DNA from: Prochlorococcus sp. AG-363-A16 | Lineage (GTDB): Bacteria; Cyanobacteriota; Cyanobacteriia; PCC-6307; Cyanobiaceae | Direction: 5' to 3' | DNA: 35,573 nucleotides | Assembly: GCA_003280345.1 (NCBI GenBank) | Contig: QCFB01000019.1 | Location: 1-35,573 of the forward strand | Part shown: in pieces, positions 24,291 to 32,862 of the stretch | Layout: every line of letters begins with the position of its first letter | Numbering within the stretch: position 1 is the stretch's first letter | Notes under the pieces: model-generated | Databases searched by the model: none | Told to the model about the DNA's origin: nothing | The model's input: only the letters and a program-made list of their open reading frames with translations | Position numbers and translations under genes: made by a program

Positions 24291-25409
24291 ATTCGGCTTC
24301 ACCAGTTAGAACTTAATGGGTTTCGAAACTACAGTCGGCTTCAATTGAAGTTGACTGAAAAACGTTTGTTGGTTATAGGACCAAATGGAATTGGAAAGTC
24401 GAATTTACTAGAGGCAGTTGAGTTGCTTGGTAGCTTGCGATCGCATCGCTCAAGCAATGATAAGGACCTTATCAATTGGGATGAAAACAGTGCTCTTTTG
24501 AGAGCCACTGCAAATGATGCTGAAAGACTTCAGCTTGAACTCAGAAGAAAAGGTGGCAGAAAGGCTTATCGAAATGAAAAACCATTAGTGCGCCAGTTGG
24601 ATTTGATAGGTCCATTGCGATGTGTTGGATTTAGTGCGCTTGATCTTGATTTGGTGCGTGGTGAACCAGCACTGCGTCGTAACTGGTTAGACAGGTTGGT
24701 GCAGCAATTGGAGCCTGTTTATGCAGAGTTAATTAGTCGATTTAGCAAGTTGCATCGTCAAAGAAGCCAGATTTGGCGTTCTTTCCGGAATGTTTCTACT
24801 AATGAGCGAGATGCGCTCTTAGATGCATTTGACGTTCAGATGGCCTTAGTGAGTACTCGCATTCATAGAAGACGAATGCGTGCTTTAAGGCATTTACAGC
24901 CACGTTCAGCGTTATGGCAGGAAAGGTTGAGCCAGGGACAAGAAAAGTTGCAGCTAACTTATATGCCTGGCAGTCATCTTGATGGGGAAGAGGAGGAGGA
25001 ACGTTGGAGACTATCAATCGAAAGACAACTTTTAGAGCAAAGAGCTGATGAGGAACGTTTAGGCAGTTGTCGGGTAGGCCCTCATCGAGATGAGGTTAGC
25101 TTTTTGCTGAATGGAATGGCTGCACGTCGTTTTGGATCTGCAGGTCAGCAGAGGACCTTGGTTTTAGCTTTAAAATTGGCTGAATTGGAGCTTGTAGGAG
25201 AACTTTACGGAGAACCTCCCATATTGCTTTTGGATGATGTACTTGCAGAACTCGATCCAACTCGGCAGTTGCTTCTTCTTGAAGCAGTAGGGGAACAGCA
25301 TCAATGTTTAATAAGTGCTACGCATCTTGATTCTTTTGTAGGAGCCTGGCAAAGACATTCGCAAGTTGTAGAAGCAGATTTTTTGAGTGAAATTCGGGAT
25401 GTCGGTTAA
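24291..25409 (+). CDS. recF: RecF, DNA repair ATPase
   Basis: An SMC-like ATPase that helps load RecA at single-strand gaps. Walker A is [18 protein letters not shown], the signature [17 protein letters not shown] and Walker [16 protein letters not shown]. The conserved first beta strand [17 protein letters not shown] is encoded from 24297 on, upstream of the first TTG (24345), so the real start must be earlier. The frame is closed by TAA at about 24282, and between there and 24297 only ATT (24291) could act as a start. Either recF uses a rare ATT start or its 5' end was altered along with the broken tRNA just upstream. speD follows 27 nt after the stop. Confidence 0.88.
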   Translation: MRLHQLELNGFRNYSRLQLKLTEKRLLVIGPNGIGKSNLLEAVELLGSLRSHRSSNDKDLINWDENSALLRATANDAERLQLELRRKGGRKAYRNEKPLVRQLDLIGPLRCVGFSALDLDLVRGEPALRRNWLDRLVQQLEPVYAELISRFSKLHRQRSQIWRSFRNVSTNERDALLDAFDVQMALVSTRIHRRRMRALRHLQPRSALWQERLSQGQEKLQLTYMPGSHLDGEEEEERWRLSIERQLLEQRADEERLGSCRVGPHRDEVSFLLNGMAARRFGSAGQQRTLVLALKLAELELVGELYGEPPILLLDDVLAELDPTRQLLLLEAVGEQHQCLISATHLDSFVGAWQRHSQVVEADFLSEIRDVG

Positions 25410-25436
25410 TGTAAGCAGCTAATTTTGATTTTTTTG

Positions 25437-25934
25437 ATGGAGCAGAGTTTGCCTTACCTGCGCTCGAACCCTGGATGCTCAGATTGTGATGATCAAGAAG
25501 TCAATGATGCTCGAATATCAGAAGCAAAGGATATGGTTGGGAAACATTGCATCCTTGAGCTCTATGACTGTGATCAAATCAGGCTTAATGATGAGGCTTT
25601 TTTGAGAACTTCTATTACTTCAGCGGCCAAGCTCGCTGGAGCGACCCTTCTGAATTTGATTACTCATCGATTTGAACCTCAAGGTGTAACAGGCTTAGGC
25701 TTACTTGCTGAATCCCATATCTCTATCCATACCTGGCCAGAGAATGGCTACGCTGCGGTCGATGTTTTTACTTGCGGAGATCACACCATGCCAGAACGAG
25801 CGTGTCATGTACTCATAAATGAATTATCTGCAGCACGTTATTCACTGAAAAGCTTTGAGCGTGAAACACCTGCAGAATTAACTGTACAAGTACGGAAACC
25901 ACGAGCTACGGAAATAGCAAGTTTTAGACATTAG
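25437..25934 (+). CDS. speD: S-adenosylmethionine decarboxylase proenzyme
   Basis: Supplies decarboxylated AdoMet for spermidine synthesis. The self-cleavage site is seen in [20 protein letters not shown] (Ser becomes the pyruvoyl group), followed by [18 protein letters not shown], the typical class 1B SpeD core. ATG 25437 is preferred to an in-frame TTG at 25425; the N-terminal ~35 residues and the basic tail after [10 protein letters not shown] are extensions beyond the core. It shares direction and a short gap with recF. Confidence 0.95.
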   Translation: MEQSLPYLRSNPGCSDCDDQEVNDARISEAKDMVGKHCILELYDCDQIRLNDEAFLRTSITSAAKLAGATLLNLITHRFEPQGVTGLGLLAESHISIHTWPENGYAAVDVFTCGDHTMPERACHVLINELSAARYSLKSFERETPAELTVQVRKPRATEIASFRH

Positions 25935-25958
25935 AAGTACTCCGCTACATATAGTCAT

Positions 25959-25980
25959 GGGGACTCATGAGTTCTCTTTT
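25959..25980 (+). terminator. candidate terminator after speD
   Basis: GGGGACT (25959-25965) pairs with AGTTCTC (25970-25976), with two G-U pairs and loop CATG, followed by TTTT. It lies 25 nt after the speD stop, between convergent speD and larE. Confidence 0.45.
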
Positions 25981-26013
25981 GTATAGACATAACTAACTCG
26001 TTAACGACTTTAA

Positions 26014-26877
26014 CTATTCTGAGCATATGCGAGACTTAAGCTCTCGATTAAGCTTTCCACTAACTAAGCCTTCAAGATCAATACTGACAGATGAAAAACC
26101 AATTAATAAAAAATGATTTACGATGTTTTTGCGACCTAAATTAAGAATTAAATCTTCAATTTGATCTGTGGGCAACTCAATTTTTGCAGATTGTCCATGA
26201 ATACGAACTCTTACCTCGGGGAAACCCTTCTCATGTAGCCATGCTTCTGCTTTGCCTACTTTTCGTAGATTTTCTTCGCTAATGGCTTCACCGTATGGAA
26301 ATCTAGAGGCTAGACAAGGTTGTGCTGGTTTGTTCCACCAAGGCAGTCCTAAGGCTTGTGAAATTTCACGGACTCCTGATTTGTTAATCCCAATTTCGGC
26401 AAGAGGAGATCGAACCCCAGCTTCTTTTGCAGCTTTAATCCCTGGTCGATGGTCTTGAAGATCATCATGATTTACTCCATCTACCACCAAGAAACCTTTG
26501 CTTGCTTTTGCTATGTCCTTGAGGTTGAGATGTAATTCTTTTTTGCAGGCATAGCATCTATCTGGTGGATTTTGTTGGTAGTTCGGGTTTTGAAGTTCGT
26601 TAGTGATGCACTCTTGATGTTGGATCCCAAGCCAAATAGCTTGTTTACGAGCTTCCATTCGTAGAGGAGGTGCTAGTGCGGCAGAAACCCCGGTTACAGC
26701 TAATGCGTTATTACCTAGTTGCTCAAAAGCAATTGTTGCTACAAGAGAGCTATCAACCCCGCCTGAATATGCTACGCAAACCTTTTTCAGACTTTTAAGA
26801 ACCAGGCGCAGGGATTCAAGCTGGTCTTGTGTTGATTTGGGCAAAGGTTTGAGTTGACGAAACACAGCTTTGTCCAA
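26014..26877 (-). CDS. larE: LarE-type ATP-dependent sacrificial sulfur transferase
   Basis: A PP-loop enzyme related to LarE, which converts carboxylates of the nickel-pincer cofactor precursor to thiocarboxylates by giving up a Cys sulfur. The PP-loop is VAYSGGVDSSLVA (35-47), then RCYACKKEL (107-115), VDGVNHDDLQDHRPG and the sacrificial-Cys motif QPCLASRFPYG (Cys188). 287 aa is normal. larB and larC are not in this window. Divergent from the CobO-like gene with 65 nt between them. Confidence 0.92.
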   Translation of the reverse strand: MDKAVFRQLKPLPKSTQDQLESLRLVLKSLKKVCVAYSGGVDSSLVATIAFEQLGNNALAVTGVSAALAPPLRMEARKQAIWLGIQHQECITNELQNPNYQQNPPDRCYACKKELHLNLKDIAKASKGFLVVDGVNHDDLQDHRPGIKAAKEAGVRSPLAEIGINKSGVREISQALGLPWWNKPAQPCLASRFPYGEAISEENLRKVGKAEAWLHEKGFPEVRVRIHGQSAKIELPTDQIEDLILNLGRKNIVNHFLLIGFSSVSIDLEGLVSGKLNRELKSRICSE

Positions 26878-26942
26878 GATTCCTTTAGAAGGTTATCTTC
26901 TTAAAGGAACTAGGTAAGCTCCAACCGTTAAGGGACCCGTCC

Positions 26943-28151
26943 ATGACGTCAAAGACGGAAGGAATCAGCACCTCTTCAATTAACAGCTCATCAAGAGGTG
27001 GGAGTGGAAGGGGTATTGGCATTGTTACTGCAGCAGATAGCCAAGAACGGAAGCAAGGTCAATTACATATTTATGACGGAGAGGGCAAAGGTAAAAGTCA
27101 GGCTGCGCTTGGGGTCGTGCTTAGAACTATTGGGCTAGGAATCTGTGAGCAGCGAAGAACCAGAGTGCTGTTACTTCGCTTTCTTAAAGGGCCAGGTCGT
27201 GCTTATGACGAGGATGCCGCTATCGAAGCTTTGCAACAAGGCTTCCCCCATTTAATTGACCAAGTGCGAACGGGAAGGGCTGATTTTTTCACTGCTGATG
27301 AAGCTACAAAATTTGATGCTCAAGAAGCACAGAGAGGTTGGGATATTGCTAAAGGAGCTATTGCAAGTGCTCTTTATTCAGTTGTGGTACTTGATGAGTT
27401 AAATCCAGTGCTGGACCTTGGATTGCTTGCCATTAATGATGTTGTCCGCACATTGAATGAAAGGCCAGATGGCATGGAGATAATTGTCACTGGCCGTGCG
27501 GCTCCTTCAGCTCTTGTTCGGGTTGCTGATTTGCATTCAGAAATGCGTGCACATCGTCGCCCTGAAGATGATGGAGATATTTCGCCTTCTGCAAATTTAA
27601 AAGGAGGAATTGAGATTTATACCGGAGAAGGAAAAGGTAAATCCACAAGTGCGTTGGGTAAAGCGCTTCAAGCTATTGGTAGAGGGATTAGCCAGGACAA
27701 AAGTCATAGAGTTTTAATTTTGCAGTGGTTAAAAGGTGGTAGTGGTTATACAGAAGATGCAGCAATTGCTGCACTTCGAGAGAGTTACCCGCATTTAGTG
27801 GATCACCTTCGCTCAGGTCGAGATGCAATTGTTTGGAGAGGGCAACAACAACCCATTGATTACGTTGAAGCAGAGCGCGCTTGGGAAATTGCAAGAGCTG
27901 CTATTGCTAGTGGGCTTTACAAGACCGTGATTCTTGATGAATTAAATCCTTGTGTTGATCTTGAATTATTACCTGTAGAGCCAATTGTTCAAACTCTGCT
28001 TCGAAAACCTGCGGAAACCGAAGTAATAATTACTGGCCGTTGTAAAAATCTGCCCTCATATTTTGATCTTGCAAGTGTATATTCAGAGATGGTTTGTCAT
28101 AAACATTATGCAGAGCAAGGTGTTAATTTAAAACGAGGCGTTGATTATTAA
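26943..28151 (+). CDS. tandem CobO-like (ATP:corrinoid adenosyltransferase family) P-loop protein
   Basis: Two CobA/CobO-type domains in one 402-aa chain, usual single-domain length being about 190-200. Domain 1 (about 35-205): LHIYDGEGKGKSQAALGVVL, VLLLRFLKGPG, VVVLDELNPVLDLGLL, EIIVTGRAAP. Domain 2 (about 222-402): IEIYTGEGKGKSTSALGKAL, ILQWLKGGSGYTEDAA, VILDELNPCVDLELL, EVIITGRCKN. Both keep a Walker A-like GEGKGKS and the LDELN motif. The single-domain family adenosylates cob(I)yrinic acid diamide in B12 synthesis; whether this duplicated form does so is not shown by the sequence. The N-terminal 30 residues are Ser/Gly-rich. Confidence 0.85.
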   Translation: MTSKTEGISTSSINSSSRGGSGRGIGIVTAADSQERKQGQLHIYDGEGKGKSQAALGVVLRTIGLGICEQRRTRVLLLRFLKGPGRAYDEDAAIEALQQGFPHLIDQVRTGRADFFTADEATKFDAQEAQRGWDIAKGAIASALYSVVVLDELNPVLDLGLLAINDVVRTLNERPDGMEIIVTGRAAPSALVRVADLHSEMRAHRRPEDDGDISPSANLKGGIEIYTGEGKGKSTSALGKALQAIGRGISQDKSHRVLILQWLKGGSGYTEDAAIAALRESYPHLVDHLRSGRDAIVWRGQQQPIDYVEAERAWEIARAAIASGLYKTVILDELNPCVDLELLPVEPIVQTLLRKPAETEVIITGRCKNLPSYFDLASVYSEMVCHKHYAEQGVNLKRGVDY

Positions 28152-28179
28152 TTAAGTCTGAGCATGATTTAAGGCACCA

Positions 28180-29334
28180 TTAATATTTGGTGGGAAATTC
28201 TTCATTCCAAGTATTTATTCCACCTATTAGATTTACTCCTTCAATGCCACTCTCCTGCAAAAACTCAAGCGCTTTCTTAGAACGTTTGCCACTTTGGCAG
28301 TAAACATAAAGTAAGCGACCATATGATAGTTTACGAACTTCTTCAATTGCATTTCCGTTCTTAATTTGGCTGAGAGGAATCAAATAGGCTCCATTGATTT
28401 TATTGCTATTTGACTCATGGAGTTCACGAACATCTAGAAGGATTATGTTTTCAGGATCCTGCTGTATGAGTTCATTTAAGCCATGCGCAGAAATACTTTT
28501 ACCTTTGAATGTTTCCTTGGAAGACCCTTTTGGTTGACAGAACTTTTCATAGTTTATTAAACGATCTATACCTTTTCCTGTGGCTCCAGCTTTTAAAGCC
28601 AGTTCGCGGAAGGTCATTTTTAAAGCATCAAAAATTAATAACCTTCCATCTAGTGTTGTTCCTGCTCCAGTAATTATTTTGATTACTTCTGTAGCTTGTA
28701 TTGTTCCTATCAAGCCTGGAAGAACTCCTACAACGCCTCCTTCTGCACAAGACGGTACGAGGTCCAAAGGTGGTGGTGTTGGGACAAGATCACGATAATT
28801 TGGGCTTTGGCCATCTAAATTGAAAACTGTTACTTGACCTTCAAACCTTGCAATAGATCCGTAAATATTTGGTTTTCCAAGAAGCACACAAGCATCATTG
28901 ATCAGATATCGACTGGGGAAATTGTCTGTGCAGTCGCAAACCAGATCAAATGTCTTGATAATTTCAAGTGCATTTTTATTATTCAACATTGTTTCAAAAA
29001 TATCGACTTGGCAAAAAGGGTTTATTTCTAGAATTCGTGCGCGCGCAGAAGTGATTTTTGTTTTACCGAGCCAGCTAATTCCATGGATTATTTGCCTTTG
29101 AAGGTTGGAATCTTCTACTACGTCTGAATCCACAATGCCAATATGACCTATTCCAGCGGCAGCAAGATATAGCAAAAGTGGAGATCCAAGCCCTCCACAT
29201 CCGATACATAGAACGGAGCTATTTTTAAGTTTCTTCTGCCCAAGTAACCCTATCTCTGGCAGTGCTAAATGTCGTGCATAGCGAATAAGTTCAGGTGAAC
29301 TTAAGTCAGTTCCACGGTTTTCGTGGATTTCCAT
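28180..29334 (-). CDS. moeB: MoeB/ThiF-type E1-like adenylyltransferase with C-terminal rhodanese domain
   Basis: Activates the C-terminal Gly-Gly of a small sulfur carrier (MoaD or ThiS type) by adenylation; the rhodanese domain can supply the sulfur. The N-terminal domain has RYARHLALPEIGLLGQKKL, VLCIGCGGLGSPLLLYLAAA, DSNLQRQI, DCTDNFPSRY and SCAEGGVVGVLPG (Cys196). The CxxC zinc pairs of E. coli MoeB are absent at the first site (SPNYRDLVPTPPP). The C-terminal rhodanese (about 275-384) has LLDVRE and active-site CQSGKRS (Cys346). The JAMM gene lies 28 nt upstream in the same direction. Confidence 0.92.
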   Translation of the reverse strand: MEIHENRGTDLSSPELIRYARHLALPEIGLLGQKKLKNSSVLCIGCGGLGSPLLLYLAAAGIGHIGIVDSDVVEDSNLQRQIIHGISWLGKTKITSARARILEINPFCQVDIFETMLNNKNALEIIKTFDLVCDCTDNFPSRYLINDACVLLGKPNIYGSIARFEGQVTVFNLDGQSPNYRDLVPTPPPLDLVPSCAEGGVVGVLPGLIGTIQATEVIKIITGAGTTLDGRLLIFDALKMTFRELALKAGATGKGIDRLINYEKFCQPKGSSKETFKGKSISAHGLNELIQQDPENIILLDVRELHESNSNKINGAYLIPLSQIKNGNAIEEVRKLSYGRLLYVYCQSGKRSKKALEFLQESGIEGVNLIGGINTWNEEFPTKY

Positions 29335-29362
29335 CAGAGCAGAAAAATACCTCTTTCTTGTT

Positions 29363-29872
29363 TTACTTGTGATTTAAATACTCAACCTCTATTGGCTGAG
29401 AATTTTGATCATTTGCTATCCACCAGACGCGGACTGTTCCTAAACGATCAACAATTGCCATTAATCCAGGTGCATTTGTCCAGGTGAGATCAACTGAAGA
29501 AGGTATAGCGCTTCCCTTTGGATGGGAATGTGCACTTCCCAAAATCCACCAATTATGTTCTCTTGCCCAACGCTGAGCATAGAGTTGTTCGCGTGGATCT
29601 AAAGCAAAGCGCTTTTCTTTCGAACAGGCTGATTGTTCATTTACTTTTAATTCATTAGAAGATTCAACAAGATTGAATATGTCAGGTCTCCAAATATTGC
29701 AGCATGGCCAAATTAGTTGAATTCTCAAGAGATTTTCGTGTTTATTCCCTTTGCATTGCTGTTGATCACCAATCAATAAAGCACAGCCTTCTTCAGGAGC
29801 TACAGCTAGCAGACTGCTAGAGAGAATTTCGAGACAATTGCCTTCAAAATTTATAAGTCTTGGGTTTTTCAT
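29363..29872 (-). CDS. JAMM/MPN+ zinc metalloprotease (Mov34 family)
   Basis: The zinc site HSHPKGSAIPSSVD (115-128) is a complete JAMM motif (HxHP...S..D), with a Glu at PEEGC (27-28). 169 aa, slightly longer than the 130-150 of many bacterial members; the insert near 70-90 is poorly conserved. Bacterial JAMM proteins remove C-terminal residues from ThiS/MoaD-like sulfur carriers. Co-direction with the moeB-rhodanese gene 28 nt downstream supports a shared sulfur-carrier pathway, but no carrier gene is seen here. Confidence 0.88.
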   Translation of the reverse strand: MKNPRLINFEGNCLEILSSSLLAVAPEEGCALLIGDQQQCKGNKHENLLRIQLIWPCCNIWRPDIFNLVESSNELKVNEQSACSKEKRFALDPREQLYAQRWAREHNWWILGSAHSHPKGSAIPSSVDLTWTNAPGLMAIVDRLGTVRVWWIANDQNSQPIEVEYLNHK

Positions 29873-30001
29873 CTGGATTTTTCCTTGGTTCGGAATTCTC
29901 TATATATGGGGTTCGGGATTATCTCTATTGTGGCCCTGGCGTTTATAAGATTAATTCGATAACCTCTATACAAAGTTTAAATTGCATTCAGTGTTGTGTT
30001 C

Positions 30002-30385
30002 ATGAGCGACTCAAATTCTGAGGCAAATCAAGTCTCAAGCACCAGCACAAATCCCATGGAAACCACCCAGGCTGAAGAGAACAATTTCTCGGATCGTTAT
30101 GGTGATGTTATGGGGAAGGTCAATGAGACCTTGAACCAGGTTGACTGGAGTCAGATGGGTAAATATGGCAAAGCGGTGGGAATCATTGCCATTGTTATAG
30201 TTGCTCAGGTGATTATCAAAGGTGTTATTGACACCATCAATCTATTACCTATTTTACCTGGATTGCTTGAGCTTTTAGGTGTTGTGGTTTTAGGTCAGTG
30301 GAGTTGGCAGAACCTTACAACCAGTGATAAGCGCAATGCTGTTTTTGAGCGCGTTCAAAATCTTCGTAAGGAGTATCTGGGTTAA
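30002..30385 (+). CDS. CAAD-domain (CURT1-like) membrane protein
   Basis: 127 aa from ATG 30002. A polar Ser/Asn/Thr-rich N terminus (about 1-30), an amphipathic helix (DRYGDVMGKVNETLNQVDWS), two membrane spans (about 58-76 and 81-100) and a C-terminal amphipathic helix (RNAVFERVQNLRKEYLG). This order fits the CAAD/CURT1 family, which bends thylakoid membranes and in some cyanobacteria is attached to aminoacyl-tRNA synthetases. Here it is stand-alone. Gene is monocistronic and convergent with the fructosamine-kinase-like gene. Confidence 0.85.
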   Translation: MSDSNSEANQVSSTSTNPMETTQAEENNFSDRYGDVMGKVNETLNQVDWSQMGKYGKAVGIIAIVIVAQVIIKGVIDTINLLPILPGLLELLGVVVLGQWSWQNLTTSDKRNAVFERVQNLRKEYLG

Positions 30386-30396
30386 AAAATTTAACC
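30380..30396. terminator. A/T-rich hairpin between convergent genes
   Basis: GGTTAAA and TTTAACC form a 7-bp perfect stem with an AAA loop, overlapping the stop codon of the CAAD gene and 19 nt from the end of the convergent gene. A weak bidirectional terminator is plausible. Confidence 0.35.
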
Positions 30397-30414
30397 TTGC
30401 TTTACTTGCTTTAG

Positions 30415-31305
30415 TTAAATTAGAAAACTTGTTATTTTATCTAAACTAGAATAGCATTGATTGATATAACTCCCTCCAAAGATATTGGCATGATTCAGTA
30501 AGTGATAAAGATTATATATTTCTACTCTCTCTTTTGACATTTTTGGGAGAGGCCAAATCTCTTCATAACTGTTATAGAAATCATTGGAGAAACCTCCAAA
30601 TAGTCTAGTCATTGCCAAGTCAACTTCTCTATCAGCCCACCATGTTGCAGGATCAATTAGGATACCTTTTCCATCTTTGTTAATCCCAAAATTGCCACTC
30701 CACAGATCTCCATGAACTAAGCAAGGAGAAGGATTATGTATGTCTAAAAATTGGTTTATTTTTAAGCCTATGACTTGAAAGTCTTTAATCTCTATTCCCC
30801 ATGATTGAGCGATTTTGATTTGAGGTATTAGACGCAGATTTACGAAACATTCACCCCAACTTTGCCTCCAACCCTTAGGTTGAATCCCAGCACCTATAAA
30901 ACCATCATTTTCCCATCCAAAAAAACCAGGGTTTTGTGTCGTTGATTTCTTGTGCAGCATTGCTAGACCACGCCCCAGTGCTTTTTGGCTACCTATTCCA
31001 AGATCTAACCAAGGCATTAATAAAATGGAGGTATCTTTTGTTTTTTTAATTGTTAATGGCTTTGGAATTACTAGCAGGTTTTTATTGGCAAATGTGCTCA
31101 ACGCTTTAAGACTTTCTGCTTCAAAGCTGAGTCTTCTAAAATCTTTAGATCTAGTGGTTTTAGCAAATAGATGACGACCATCTTTCAATGTTAATTTCCA
31201 GTTTTGATATGACCCTGCCCCTGATAAAGAAGTAATTTTTCCTACTTCCGTACCTTCTATATCGCCACAGACTTCAGTGAGCTTTTGCTGAAGCAAGGTG
31301 TCCAT
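30415..31305 (-). CDS. fructosamine kinase family protein
   Basis: 296 aa aminoglycoside-phosphotransferase-like kinase of the fructosamine/ketosamine-3-kinase family, which phosphorylates sugars attached to protein amines so that they fall off. Visible are SLSGAGSYQNWKLTL, LFAKT (ATP-site Lys), LLMPWLDLG, FFGWENDGFIGAG, the catalytic loop LVHGDLWSGNFG and LIDPATWWADREVDLAMTRL. Length is normal. Divergent from crtD with overlapping 5' regions (ATG at 31305, crtD start about 31340). Confidence 0.92.
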   Translation of the reverse strand: MDTLLQQKLTEVCGDIEGTEVGKITSLSGAGSYQNWKLTLKDGRHLFAKTTRSKDFRRLSFEAESLKALSTFANKNLLVIPKPLTIKKTKDTSILLMPWLDLGIGSQKALGRGLAMLHKKSTTQNPGFFGWENDGFIGAGIQPKGWRQSWGECFVNLRLIPQIKIAQSWGIEIKDFQVIGLKINQFLDIHNPSPCLVHGDLWSGNFGINKDGKGILIDPATWWADREVDLAMTRLFGGFSNDFYNSYEEIWPLPKMSKERVEIYNLYHLLNHANIFGGSYINQCYSSLDKITSFLI

Positions 31306-31339
31306 GGTTTTTTTTCTTTGTTTTTGTCAGGATGATGTT

Positions 31340-32851
31340 GTGAACAATCAATCAGTAATTGTAATTGGAGGTGGTATTGCAGGGCTGACAGCTTCGGCTC
31401 TTCTCGCTTATGAAGGCATTGAAGTAACACTACTTGAGTCTCACCATCAATTAGGAGGTTGCGCAGGGACTTTTAAAAGAGGAACTTTTGTGTTTGATGT
31501 TGGTGCAACTCAAGTTGCAGGATTGGAAGTCGGTGGCAGCCATGAACGAATATTTAGACATCTGGAATTGCCACCATTATCTGCAGAAATTTTGGATCCA
31601 GCTTGTTCGGTTGATCTTGGGGACGGGTCTCCAACTATTCATATCTGGCATGATCCGAAGCGATGGGAAGAAGAACGAAAAAGACAATTTCCGAAGAGCG
31701 AACTTTTTTGGTCTACTTGCCATGCATTGCATCAAAGTAACTGGGCTTTGATGGGCAGAGATCCAATTCTGCCGGTTCGAAATCTTTGGGACCTCTGCCA
31801 ATTAACAAATGCTCTTCGTCTTGCAAATATTCCTATAGGTCTTTTGAGTACTCTTTCGGTCACAGATCTTCTGAGGTTATGCAGATGTTCCAAAGATCAG
31901 AGGCTGAAACAATTTCTTGATTTGCAACTTAGGCTTTACTCTCAGGAATTTGCTGATTGCACCTCTGCTTTATATGGAGCAACTGTTTTGCAGATGGCCC
32001 AGGCACCTTTAGGGCTTTGGCATCTCAAAAAGTCAATGCAACAGCTTAGTGACCATTTGGCGAGTGCAATTTCTAGAGATGGAGGCAAAATTTTTGTATG
32101 CCATCGTGTGGTTCGTTTAGAAGCTCCTGGTAAAGATGAGTCTTGGAAAGTTGATGTTGTTGGCCCGAAAGGAAAGTCTTATCGGTTGCACGCAAGAGAT
32201 GTTATCTGCAGTCTTCCTCCTCAATCTTTAACTGGGTTGATGCCTATTGGCTCGGGACTCCCTGATTTTTATAGAAGACGTATAGAGCAATTACCCAAGC
32301 CAACAGGAGCATTGGTATTTTATGGCGCACTAAACCGTAAAGACCTGCCAGAGAATTGTTCATCTCATTTCCAAATTTGTACTAAAGAATCAGATTCTTT
32401 ATTTATTTCAATTAGTCGAGAGGGAGATGGACGAGCTCCAATAGGCCAAGCAACTTTGATAGCAAGTATGTTTACAGAAACTTCCTTTTGGCTTTCATTA
32501 AATGAATCGGATTATCAAAAGAGAAAACAAACAGTACTTATGAGTCTTGTAAGAAATTTAGAAATATGGCTAGGTCATGCTCCTCAAAGATGGTTGCATC
32601 AAGAATTATCGACTCCACGAAGTTTTGCTAAATGGACTGGCCGTCCAAATGGAATTGTGGGTGGTTTAGGTCAGCGTCCATTCAACTCTGGTTTATTTGG
32701 TTTCTCAAGTAGAACGCCGATGAGAGGACTTTGGCTCTGTGGAGATTCAATTCATCCTGGCGAGGGAACGGCAGGGGTGACTCAGTCCGCATTGATGGTT
32801 TGTCGCCAGCTAATGGCTCAACGTAGTCGGCATATAAATTTAGCTAGTTGA
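31340..32851 (+). CDS. crtD: CrtD-type carotenoid desaturase (C-3',4' desaturase family)
   Basis: An FAD-dependent phytoene-desaturase-family enzyme. N-terminal VIVIGGGIAGLTASALLAYE, then HHQLGGCAGTFKRGTFVFDV and GATQVAGLEVGG, the mid-segment LQLRLYSQE and YGATVLQMAQAPLGLWHL, and the C-terminal FAD motif RGLWLCGDSIHPGEGTAGVT. The GATQVAGLE and APLGLWHL segments fit the cyanobacterial CrtD group rather than CrtH/CRTISO or CrtP/CrtQ. The substrate in this organism is not fixed by sequence. GTG 31340 (VNNQSVIVIGG) is chosen because earlier starts add residues upstream of the FAD strand and overlap the divergent kinase gene. Confidence 0.8.
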   Translation: MNNQSVIVIGGGIAGLTASALLAYEGIEVTLLESHHQLGGCAGTFKRGTFVFDVGATQVAGLEVGGSHERIFRHLELPPLSAEILDPACSVDLGDGSPTIHIWHDPKRWEEERKRQFPKSELFWSTCHALHQSNWALMGRDPILPVRNLWDLCQLTNALRLANIPIGLLSTLSVTDLLRLCRCSKDQRLKQFLDLQLRLYSQEFADCTSALYGATVLQMAQAPLGLWHLKKSMQQLSDHLASAISRDGGKIFVCHRVVRLEAPGKDESWKVDVVGPKGKSYRLHARDVICSLPPQSLTGLMPIGSGLPDFYRRRIEQLPKPTGALVFYGALNRKDLPENCSSHFQICTKESDSLFISISREGDGRAPIGQATLIASMFTETSFWLSLNESDYQKRKQTVLMSLVRNLEIWLGHAPQRWLHQELSTPRSFAKWTGRPNGIVGGLGQRPFNSGLFGFSSRTPMRGLWLCGDSIHPGEGTAGVTQSALMVCRQLMAQRSRHINLAS

Positions 32852-32862
32852 GATTGATGCTT

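Noticed and set aside
31298-31339. Earlier GTG/ATG starts for crtD
   Set aside because: They add a Cys/Phe-rich stretch before the FAD-binding strand and overlap the divergent kinase start.
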